Assembly: GCA_963691705.1 (NCBI GenBank)
Contig: OY829546.1
Location: 5,404,001 to 5,468,000 of the forward strand
DNA from: Viola odorata
Taxonomy: Eukaryota; Streptophyta; Magnoliopsida; Malpighiales; Violaceae
DNA length: 64,000 nucleotides
Direction of reading: 5' to 3'
The notes below the pieces were generated by a model. The model had not been told where the DNA came from and searched no databases. It saw only the letters and a program-made list of their open reading frames with translations. This document shows, piece by piece, positions 24,901 through 34,787 of the stretch (position 1 is the first letter of the stretch; every line of letters begins with the position of its first letter). Made by a program: the position numbers and the translations under genes.

Positions 24901-27387
24901 AAAATTCAACTATTTGACTATTTGTTAGCTACTAGTTTTTTATTTTATTTTATACATTATTAGGAAATAAACTCAATTATTATTTACGAGTAAATTATAA
25001 GTTCGATTTATAATAAGGTGGATAATTCGTTCTTTTCTGTCCTTTTTTATAAAAAAAACATACAATAATGTCAAGTGTATGGTGTTGTCCGGAAAAAGAC
25101 TGGAAGTTGAAAGGCAAAACGGCATTTATTTATTTATATTTTCCCGTTTGAGTTTAACATTTTACTGCTGAGGAAGACGCTTTCAGTTGTCAACGTAGCA
25201 TAGATTTAGAAAATCCAGGTGAGTGAAAGTGAAAGAGAGATATCTTTCTTTTACTTCTTTTTTCTTGTTCGGATATTTGGGGTAGTCCGATGTCAACACA
25301 AATTTCCCCAAGTAGCGTAACACCACTTGTGTAACATCTACTCCACAATAATGGTACCCACAAACATTAATACCATTATTGTTTAGACTTTACGGTAATT
25401 GTCTGTAAAAAAAATTGTCTGATTATGTCATTAAAAAAATCAAATTTAAAGACTTTAAACGGTACTTAAAAAATAGAGTAAATATGATTGGAAATCAGCT
25501 GCGAAATTAATATTAGTGGGACGATAAATAACATGCCCCCATGTTAATGCGCACTTTCAATAGAAAAGAGTGAAGGAATCACATCAGAAAACAACTGATG
25601 AAGCACAAAACTTGGATTTAATTCGCCACCCTCTCCATATCGTAAAGGGTCAAAATTCACGAGTTGATAGTGATGATAATGATGTCCACAATTAGATACA
25701 AATATAAGTATAATATAATAGTTGTAGTAGAAACAGTTCCGAGGAGTTTACCAAAATCAATGGAAAATATCATTCACTCAAATGTTTAATTTATAAAATA
25801 GATTTTAAGTTCAAGTTTTATAATTTACGATCGAGTCAACAACTGGCGTGTCTTTGGTGCTCAATCGTGGTGTCTAAATTGTCACGCCCGTCTCATTCCT
25901 TATCAAACCTTTGACAAGAAATTGGAATCGACTAAACCATATTCTCCAAGAAAATGACTCATTGTTTTGTGCTAGTCGATGACGACGCGGACCTAGAGTA
26001 TATTCTCATATTTTTAACTATTTCATTTTACCACATGAACATAATATTTCCCATCTTTTGATTTGTCTCACCGTGATGGAACATGCTACACGATAGAAGA
26101 ATTTGGAATATTAAGCATATTGATATAAATTAAGGTTGTTGTCATATTTAAATGTCGTTTTTATCATTTTTAATATATTGAAAAATTAAAATTAGTATCA
26201 ATTAAATATAGTCAATAAAACGATTGACAATATTGACTAAAAATACATTAAAATAGTAATTAATAATTACTTTTATCGTTATAAAAGTGAGTTTAAAATT
26301 ATTTTTTTTGAGTACAGAAAGAGAGAAAGTATTTAGATGGAACAAAATGATTTGCATATAATAATGAGTTGCATCTCCTTTTCAACGCAGGATTGAACAA
26401 AATCCATGTGCTTATCCCATGATTCATTATGTTTCAATCTTTTGTAGTTCCCTTCCTTTTAAAGATTGGGCCCATAATATGTTGGTAGAAGGTTTTTAAG
26501 ATGAACACTGAAAATGAAACTATACCTAACAACTTTTCCATACCCAATAAGAAGGAGAAAAAAAAATTAGCTTTTTAGTATTCGGAAATATTTTTATGAA
26601 ATTTAAAATTTTCATAATTTTTTTTTGCATACTACTAAGTATAATGTTATCAACTTATATATAGTTAATGACTAAAAAACACTATTTGATATTTAAACAA
26701 CTAATGATAATCATGAAAATATACCGGTGGAGTCTGAGCCCAGGCTTTCATTTGACGGGCCGGGCTTAGAAAATGAGATTCCACATTGTAGTTTTTCTTG
26801 CGTTGTCGTGCTAGCGGGCCCATGGCAGTGTCTTGGGCCAGAGGCACTGCTGATTGCTGAGTTCTCGCGTTTCTCTCTCGAGCAAAGAGTTTTGAGAAAT
26901 TTGATAACATGACGGAGTAGAGTGGTTCTGACTCGCGACAGATAGAGCAGGAGGAACAAGCAATGCTATTTTTCATGGTAACGATCTTTCCTGCTTCTGT
27001 TATTATCTCTGTTGAACTTCCAATATCGATATTATTCTGGACTGATTTTCCAGTTAGCATTTGCTCTGTCCTCCTTGTTAAAATGGATTGAAGAAACCCA
27101 TTCGTGTTATAGCTTGATATTTCTGTATCCTAAGATATATCTTTCATAAGCCCAGATGGGGTTTTTTATTTCCTTTTATGTGTTTTTGGATGGAATTAAG
27201 CTCTTGGTAATGTGCACTTTGGTGTTAATGGAACAATTAGGGTTTAGTTGAATAGAAAAATCATGCTTGGTGTAGTTTTGATCTTCATGATAACGATCCT
27301 AGAAATATTTTCATGGGTTCTAGAGTGTTATCCTTTGAGTAAGCATCCTTTGTTGATTTTGATTTTCAGGATAGCCATTTGCATAAA
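21945..27387. other. Long gene-poor spacer, including the leader of the F-box gene
   Basis: No coding region could be supported over more than 5 kb. About 22250-22670 contains repeated CCGAATAT/CGAATC-type motifs and an end-like gctcgcccctaccc, suggesting a degraded transposon with no matching second end. About 26900-27387 probably holds the 5' exon and a leader intron of the downstream F-box gene, ending in the acceptor tttcag at 27369. Confidence 0.35.
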
Positions 27388-28843
27388 ATGGTAAAGGCAG
27401 AAAGCTCAACTTCTGATTTAATTACTGACCTGCCAGACAATGTAATTCAGAATATTTTAGTGCATTTGCCAATCCGAGATGCACTGAGGACGAGTGTGTT
27501 GTGTAGGAAATGGAAATGCAAGTGGCGGGATCTTCCAAGTCTTGTATTTGATGGACACTTCAGGTGGTTACCTAGTAACACACAGGTGGGAAGACTGGAA
27601 GTCTTGTTAAACATTTATCATGTTCTTTTGCTTCACCATGGACCCATAACAAAATTTACTCTTAACGTCCCTAACCTGCCAAGTTGTCCTGAGATTGAAA
27701 AACTAATATTTTTCCTGTGTGATAAAGATGTTCAGGAATTAAGCCTTTTTACTTATGGAGGTGTGCCTCATAAGATACCCTCTTGTCTATTTTTATACAA
27801 GCAATTGAGGCACTTGGAGCTATCTGGTTGTGTATTCAAAGCTCCATCTCATGGAGGAATTTCTAGGCTCATTTCTCTTAAACTTTACGAAGTTGATTTT
27901 GAGTTAAGTGAATGCAACACCTTCATCTCTGAATGCCCATTACTTGAATGTCTCTTCTTTGTGAACTGCCTTAGTACTATGACGCTTGAGATTGATGCTC
28001 CTAATCTCAAGTCCTTACGCATTAAGGACAACGATGTTTATTTTTGTTTAAAAAGTACCCCGCTTCTTGGTCCTGTTAATGTTTTTAGGGACGGTGAATT
28101 TGTAAGTGCTGAAGTGCGGTCCTTGAAATGGATTGAATTTTGCAAGTGTCTACCTGCTCTGGAGATCCTGGCTATTGACTGTCTCTGCGGGGAGGATGTA
28201 AGTCACTCCCGTGTGTTCTTCGTAGAATATACTTGCATATGCACCTTGGTTTGCTTGCTGTCAGTATTCTAATTGTTTCATTTGTGTTATTTATTTCAAT
28301 GTCCTGGCATATGCTTCAAGAACCTGGCAGACGAAGAATTACCCAAGATGGTTTCCACCGCAAGTAGCCACTTGCGCTTTCTCCAGTTATATTCTATACG
28401 CTTTAATGACGCAGGAATACTCTCATGGACTCTTTGTATGATCTTGAACTCCCCTAACTTACAGGAACTTAGAATTGAGGTCAGTTTTTCTATTGTAGTA
28501 GTATTCTTGCTGTACATAATCTGGAAGCTAAGATTGAGATGGTTTTTTGTAGGTGGGGGAACAAGTGGTTCCTCTGGAACCTAGTGCTCTAAAACTTTTT
28601 GAAGCGCAAGATCTCTTATGTTGTTCTTTGGAGAAACTACAAGTAGTGCGGATAGAAAGCTTCTCTGGAGTGTCAACCGAATTAGAATTCGTCAAGTTTT
28701 TGTTAGCCAAATCTGTGGCGCTCCAGGAGCTACTTCTTGAAGTCAGTGACGAGAGTTTTGAACTTGATGTTCTAAGGGCGGTAATTCAATTTCCTCGTGC
28801 ATCGTCAAGGGCAGAGGTTAGAGTCTTTTGTAAGGTCGAATGA
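27388..28843 (+). CDS. F-box/FBD/LRR protein (At1g13570-like)
   Basis: A substrate receptor candidate for SCF-type E3 ubiquitin ligases. Three exons (27388-28197, 28321-28479, 28553-28843) give 419 aa, close to the roughly 416 aa of At1g13570 as I recall it. The F-box spans about residues 12-55 (DLPDNVIQNILVHLPIRDAL, then LCRKWKCKWRDLPSLVFD). Leucine-rich repeats follow (LRHLELSGCVF, LISLKLYEVDF, CPLLECLFFVNC, APNLKSLRI). The C-terminal FBD domain contains LEKLQVVRIESFSGVSTELE and VLRAVIQFPRASSRAEVRVF. ATG 27388 is preferred: an in-frame reading upstream begins at TTG, which is not a usual plant start. The junctions are GT-AG and phase 0. The gene appears intact; its target is unknown. Confidence 0.92.
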
Positions 28844-29890
28844 TTCTTCCTTGAGTTTTCTTTTAGATGAATTATTATTTTTATATATCTACGCATTTAA
28901 ACTTCCTGTATTGTACTCATGGTTTTATGTTTTGAAGTACTACTTCATTACCTAGCCCCAAAATCTGCTATTGCAAAACTCTATGAAAACTTGCTTCTGG
29001 TTTATGCTCACGAACAAGTTTAATTCAGCGCAAGGCCCTTAGCATATTATTACGCATATATATAGAGAGAGTTTATTGGCTCAAGGCAGATTATTAAATA
29101 TATTTTTATTAAACTGTAAACCATCTAATTAGCTAATTCTGACCTTATACATAAACAGCAGAATTACCCGTTTAATTACCTTTTTTCCTTTTAACGTGAC
29201 CTTTTAATTATTATTATTATTATTATTATATATAATAAGGAAAAGGAAGGGAAAAAAAGCCTCTTTAATACTTTTACTATATGTATATATAAGTTCCTCT
29301 TATTAAAAAGGGAATAAATTAAGGAAAATTGTGATTTAGGAGTTTTTTTCTTTGAATTTTCTTCCTTTTCATATTAAGAGAGAATTATATATATACGCCA
29401 TACGCGTCATATAAGAGAGACTACTCAAAACTTGTGGTGTCTTGAACAGTGAAGGCTTGCAGCTAGCAACTCTCGAGGTATATAAAAATTATATTCTTTT
29501 TGGGTACATATAGTCAGAAATCACCAATTAGTTTTTACACCTAGGAACTAGGAACCCAATTAGCTACATATTTGACTAATTTTAATTGTATCGGATTGTA
29601 GATCGACGAATTGTTTATATGTGTTTTTAATTCTTAAAATAGTTCGGAATTAGGATCAATAATCAATATTGATAATATATATATATATATATTTTAAATT
29701 AATGAGAATAAATCTCTCACGCATGCCTGCTTGTAAAATCCTATATATATATTCAAATATATAGCTGAAAATATTTCTTATTTTTTCGCGTAATTAGTAT
29801 TAATTAAGCAAGTAATTATAAATAATTTATTCGAAAAACTGTCAACTTATATATATTTTTTTCCAATTGCAGATTGAACAGGTGAGAGAT
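28844..29890. other. AT-rich spacer and leader of the small peptide gene
   Basis: Non-coding, with an ATT repeat at about 29213-29230 and TA-rich tracts. A plausible leader intron for the downstream ORF runs from a GT at 29477 (ctcgag|gtatat) to the acceptor ttgcag ending at 29872. Confidence 0.4.
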
Positions 29891-30070
29891 ATGTCTAGTT
29901 TATTTACAATGATCATCATCTCCGTGGTTTGTATCGTGTTCCTCTTGTCAATCTGTCTTTGGTCTATTTTCGATGGCAAGAAGAAAACAGCACAAGAACC
30001 AGCAAAAGGGGCGGGAGAGCAAAAACTAAAAGAGAAAGAGCTAGAAATAGTAGTCGACCCTCAAGTCTAA
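29891..30070 (+). CDS. Candidate 59-aa single-pass membrane peptide, unknown family
   Basis: I do not recognise this protein. From ATG 29891 it encodes 59 residues. A short N-terminus is followed by a hydrophobic segment at about residues 7-28 (MIIISVVCIVFLLSICLWSI), then a basic stop-transfer cluster (DGKKK) and a hydrophilic, Lys/Glu-rich tail ending EIVVDPQV. The positive-inside rule would put the tail in the cytoplasm. A good acceptor (ttgcag at 29867-29872) 18 bp before the ATG, and a donor-like site 400 bp upstream, suggest a spliced 5' leader, as in a real plant gene. An in-frame TTG upstream is not used as the start. It could be a small membrane regulator or a chance ORF. Confidence 0.45.
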   Translation: MSSLFTMIIISVVCIVFLLSICLWSIFDGKKKTAQEPAKGAGEQKLKEKELEIVVDPQV

Positions 30071-31164
30071 TTTACATTTTTTAAGGTTCTAGACCGATCC
30101 GATCCACTTAATTGAATTAAACTGAGACCGGATAAATTTTCGAGTGAGTTTTAAGAAATTAGGTTCGAATTAGTTTATCGAAAATGAAAAGGCTGCCTTG
30201 TCGGTACGAGGCCGTTCTCTACTAGTAGCATAATTTGCAAGTTGAAGTGTCTTCTGCAATCTCACACGTTTTTTAACCTTATTTTGTTGTCAATTTCGTG
30301 CTTCCATGTCATGCCAGAGGACCACAGCAAATGTCACGTTTCTCTACGCGTGATTTTAATTCTCGTACTCGAGAAAGTACCGATACATAATTAGTATAAG
30401 TGATTTGATATAAAATTTGATTATCATGTATAAAAAGATCATACACTAGAAACACTTTAATGGTTTAAATAAGTATGAATATAATTAATTTTAATTTAGA
30501 TTTAAAAAAATAAAATAAGATTTAAAACAAGCATTAAAATTTTTAATGGACAGCTGTAGTCCTCCATCACTTGATAAGTCAAACAAATCTTTTTGGCGTT
30601 TTATCACAATTGCTTTTGTGGTATATATATATATATCTATGTCCATGACATGATTTAAACTCGAAATATAACTCTTTTTATTTCTCCGCGACTATTTTTG
30701 CTATTTTACAAGCTGAGATTTCAACGGTCGGCCAATTTTTTTTTACAGAAGATGAGTTGAGAACAAAAAAATCTTAAAATAAAAGGAAAGTAAGAAATGG
30801 CATTGGTATATCCATGACTAGATTCCGCGTCAGTCGGTCCAAAAGCACAGTTGTATATTAGCAACTTGAGATATCATCTACGCCAAGCTGAGTCAGAATA
30901 AATAACTCCAAACTCCAAACTCCATTATCCCCATTTTAAGTCCTTGAAGTGCATTTAGACCAACGTCCTATCCTTCCATGCAAAATTCAAACTTTTAAAT
31001 ATTTATATCCAAAAAAATGGATAATAAATTACACCCTTACAGGATATTTTTAGACTTATCTATTATTATTAATTTCTTTTCTAAAAAAGGTTTTTTTATC
31101 TGCTAATATCTCGCTAAAAACATTCGATCTATCCTAAATATTTTGGATTATGAAGTAAATGGGA

Positions 31165-31170
31165 CACGTG
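31165..31170. promoter_or_regulatory. G-box/ABRE (CACGTG) upstream of MIOX
   Basis: CACGTG in the context GACACGTGGC, a strong ABRE match, lies about 160 bp upstream of the TATA box of the inositol oxygenase gene. It suggests ABA, sugar or light responsiveness; not tested. Confidence 0.5.
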
Positions 31171-31326
31171 GCTTGATGTGATTGGATGAGAGCGTTTCAT
31201 GACATGCTTGGGACCCTTGGATGAGCAGTTCTTTTGGATTAAAACATAGATGGGAACTAAGAGTTTGGATTTTTTCTGTTAAGGACTCCAAATCTTCCAA
31301 TTATCAAGGAAGGACTTTGTTGGTAG

Positions 31327-31332
31327 TATAAA
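31327..31332 (+). promoter_or_regulatory. TATA box of MIOX
   Basis: TATAAA in the context AGTATAAACACC, about 120 bp before the start codon, places transcription start near 31360. Confidence 0.55.
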
Positions 31333-31451
31333 CACCCTCACCACCACCCCATCTTATCATTCACACCCATTCTGCATTCATTCTCTTGCACTTTTGATTC
31401 CATTTTGGTGCTTCAATTTCTTTCTAATTTGCTATCTATTCTAGAGACAAG

Positions 31452-33575
31452 ATGACTATCATCATGAACCAACCTGATCTTGGTACGTTTTTCTTCTCTT
31501 CTCTTTTCTTTTAATTATGTTTTTTCTTGTTGTTTAATTCACAAAATTAGTAATAAAATCAAGCCATCATTCTGTGATTGGTATTAATTAATTTGTATCG
31601 AATATTGATATTAATGTTTAATGTTTATATATTCAGTGTCGAGGGTAGATGAGCAGAAAACCCACGTTGAACATGCGTATGATTTGGTGTTGGATGGTGG
31701 ATTTGTTGTGCCAACAAAGCCTGCTCCATCAAATCAAGAACCTGTTTCGAATGAAGAATTTGAAGCACCTGATATCAATTCATTTGGCAATTCATTCAGG
31801 TATATTTTACCCTGTAAAGCATGAACAGTTAGGTTTCGAATTTGAGTTTGTTCGTCGCGTTTCTATGTCTCTAACACGGAAAATGAATGGATGTGGTGCA
31901 GGGATTACAATGTAGAGAGTGAAAGAAATAATTCTGTGGAGGAATTCTACAGGGAGCAACATATTAACCAAACTTATGATTTTGTAAGAGAAATCATATT
32001 ATTTTCAAGAACATTAAACGGGAAATTGATGCGATTTATATTGGATTTAATGTAATTTGATTTTAAAATGTGCAGGTAAAGAAGATGAGAGCTGAGTATG
32101 GAAAGCTGGACAAGGCTGAGATGAGCATATGGGAATGCTGTGAGCTCCTTAATAATGTGGTTGATGACAGTGATCCTGATCTTGATGAGCCCCAAATCCA
32201 ACATTTGTTGCAATCTGCTGAAGCCATTAGGAAAGATTATCCTAATGAGGATTGGCTGCACTTAACCGCCCTTATCCACGGTACGACAATATGTCCTCTC
32301 TGTCATCTGACATGAGACTGAGCTCGAACATTCACTTGTCCCACCAAATCTTATAGGTGATGGGATAATAACATCAAAGTGCGATTGATTTTGATTTTGT
32401 GGTGTTTCTTTCCTCTCTCTTTTTGACAGAAATAGAAAGAGCTTTTTTCTAAGTTACAGTGGTGGTTGACAATAATTATAATTGAGAAAAGTGTAAAAGA
32501 CTAAAACTGTTTTTCCTTGTTTGGTGTCTCAGATCTTGGAAAAGTTCTCCTCCTCCCTCAGTTTGGAGAACTTCCTCAATGGGCTGTTGTAGGTAAGGAT
32601 TCCACATCAGCAAATTGATTTCTTTTCTCCATCAATTAGACATTTTCAAGAATTCTTCAATTTCAATTCCTTAGTTTTATTGAAAGGTCAATTTTGTATG
32701 ATATGCAGGTGACACATTCCCTCTTGGCTGTGCTTTTGATGAATCCAATGTCCATCACCAGGTAATTAATTATTCTTCAAAGATAGACTTGAATTTGTTA
32801 CCAAGCAGTAACTTTTTTTAACCAGTTGTTTTTTTACTGCAGTATTTCAAGGAGAATCCTGATTCTAAGAATCCTGCTTACACCACCAAGAATGGAGTTT
32901 ATGAGGAAGGTTGTGGGCTGGAAAATGTTGTGATGTCATGGGGCCATGATGACTACATGTACTTGGTAGGTTTTACATTTTTCTCATAAAAAAGCCTAGT
33001 TATAAATATCTTACATTTGCAGCTAATTAATTAACAAACTTCTAATTCTGCAGGTTGCTAAGGAAAATGGAACTACACTTCCACCTGCTGCATTGTTCAT
33101 TGTCAGATATCATTCTTTCTATCGTAAGTATCGCTTCGATTTCGATAAACTGTACGATGAATCATACTAATTGTTATGTATGTTTGACATTGAAAATGTT
33201 GCAAATGTTGCAGCTTTGCACACTGGGGGAGCATATAAGCAGTTCATGAACAAGGAGGATGAGGAAGGATTTGAATGGCTCAAGGTTTTCAAGTAAGTTT
33301 AATTTATTAATTAATCAAATTGTTTACTACATCAATGACTGTTAATTACCTTAATTCCTGCTAATCTTTGTTTTCTTTAATGTTATGCAGCAAGTATGAC
33401 CTGTACAGCAAGAGCAAAGTTCTTGTTGATGTTGATGAAGTGAAGCCATACTACCAATCTCTCATTGACAAGGTTGATATTTCAATTCTGGTGTTTGTTT
33501 GTTCTTGATTGATTGGTTTTTCTGAAATTGGAAGAAATTTTCCTGCAGTATTTCCCTGGAAAGCTGAGATGGTGA
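31452..33575 (+). CDS. MIOX: myo-Inositol oxygenase (MIOX)
   Basis: A di-iron oxygenase that cleaves myo-inositol to D-glucuronate in the cytosol, feeding UDP-glucuronate for wall polysaccharides. Eleven exons (31452-31482, 31637-31799, 31902-31983, 32076-32280, 32533-32592, 32709-32761, 32843-32965, 33054-33123, 33214-33292, 33391-33472, 33549-33575) give 324 aa. All junctions are GT-AG. The diiron ligands known from mouse MIOX can be placed: His135 ([13 protein letters not shown]), His160-Asp161 (LIHDLGK), His233 (SWGHDDY), His259 (VRYHSFYPLHTGG) and Asp292 (KYDLYSKS). The C-terminus FPGKLRW is the family end. Residues 1-60 are the variable plant N-terminus. It is complete and apparently functional. 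From neighbourhood it corresponds best to Arabidopsis MIOX2. Confidence 0.97.
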
Positions 33576-34207
33576 AAGTAAAAGAATTGAGGAATTGAAT
33601 TCCTGGAGAAGATTAATGAGGATGGATCTTGCTGTTTCTATAATGACTCAAATGTAAATTACTACTATTATATTACAATTGTATTTTTTTGGGTCGAAAT
33701 ACTACTCTGGGAAATAATAAGGGAATTGCTCCTTTCCTCTCCGCCATGCTCTAATTGATTGTTGTATCCAAGAGCTGCAAAAGAGATCTCAAGTATAAAT
33801 TTTATTTAATGATCATTCTTCTTCTTCTTCTTTCTCTTAATTGTCTGGAAAATATTGTCAATGTGAATTCCTTCATTCAAAACTCAAAAACAATAATTTG
33901 ACCCACTTTTGAAGAATGAGAAATGAGAAATTAGTATTTTGTCTCATTATTTGTGTACATATCTTCTTCTGGTTAGCAGATTAATCATGTTCGAGTATTA
34001 TCATATCTAAAATGAATAATTCTTCTAACATATATCTATCTTTTTTCAAAATTTGAATTTAAAATAATTTAAAATAAGACTGAATAATACTCTTACCATT
34101 TGACCACCGATTATAAAAGGTAATTAGTGAAATTAAAGTGTTAGGTAACAACTGCTTTTTGTTCTATGCTTTATGCCCGAATCAATTCTTTTTTTTTTGG
34201 TTGGAAA

Positions 34208-34349
34208 AACGCGTCTCCTTTGCGGATTAGTTTTCACGTCTTATTGTAAAGGACGTGTCCTTTTAATGCTAGGACTGACGAGGACGTCCTTTTAAAAAAA
34301 GACGCGTCTCTGTGTAAATTAGTTTTGACGTCTTATTTAAAAAGACGTA
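34208..34349. repeat. Diverged direct repeat of about 50 bp with GACGTC-type palindromes
   Basis: Two units (about 34208-34257 and 34302-34349) share the order CGCGTCTC, ATTAGTTTT, ACGTCTTAT and a closing GACGT. The second contains the imperfect palindrome ACGTCTTATTTAAAAAGACGT-like core. Probably a remnant of a transposon end or a local duplication. Confidence 0.6.
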
Positions 34350-34569
34350 TATTACTTTTCGGGCTTCAGCTTCCACTGCGTGTATGGCCCATGACGAAGG
34401 CCCATCATTGCATTGACCGATTGCTAAGGCCCATCAATGCATGGCCAATGACAGGGAACAACGTCTCGAAAAGCTGCACGTGTGCAGCTTTCTTTTTTAT
34501 CAATCTGTTGAGTGTTTCCATTGCACTCCTCTCCCCCTCTTTTTTTCCTTCTCTTTTCCCTTCGGCCTT

Positions 34570-34591
34570 CCCCCCCCCCCCCCCCCCCCCC
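34570..34591 (+). repeat. Homopolymer run of 22 C
   Basis: An uninterrupted C tract in the CT-rich upstream region of the glycine-rich protein gene, about 190 bp before its start codon. Long poly-C is rare in an AT-rich plant genome, and its length may be polymorphic or miscalled. Confidence 0.85.
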
Positions 34592-34778
34592 ACCCTCTTC
34601 TCCTCACATCACTTCTCTCTTCCTTCTCCTACAAATCTTCAGGAATAAATACATATATTATACTTTCGTCCCCAGAAATTTCCATATTTACCATTCTCAC
34701 CCACTCTTCTTCACCAAACGCCACTCTCTACCCCAATTTCGTACGCCAAATTTTTTCACCAAATTTGCAATTTCACCT

Positions 34779-34787
34779 ATGTCATGA
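34779..34787 (+). promoter_or_regulatory. Two-codon upstream ORF overlapping the main start
   Basis: ATG TCA TGA ends in a stop codon that overlaps the main start codon as ATGA (main ATG at 34784). The sequence is plain; an effect on translation is inference. Confidence 0.55.

Larger units (their letters stand above)
30071..31451. other. Spacer and promoter of the inositol oxygenase gene
   Basis: Mostly AT-rich. A (TA)n run lies near 30622. The right end holds a G-box (31165-31170), a TATA box (31327-31332) and a pyrimidine-rich leader. Confidence 0.45.
33576..34783. other. Spacer with direct repeat and leader of the glycine-rich protein gene
   Basis: Holds the 3' region of MIOX, a short direct repeat (34208-34257 and 34302-34349), a run of 22 C at 34570-34591, and a pyrimidine-rich leader with a two-codon upstream ORF at 34779-34787. 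Confidence 0.5.

Noticed and set aside
26701..27060. 119-aa minus-strand ORF upstream of the F-box gene
   Set aside because: No recognisable domain; the region is better explained as leader of the plus-strand F-box gene.
27379..27387. Upstream start of the F-box ORF at 27379
   Set aside because: The codon is TTG, not ATG; the first real Met is at 27388.
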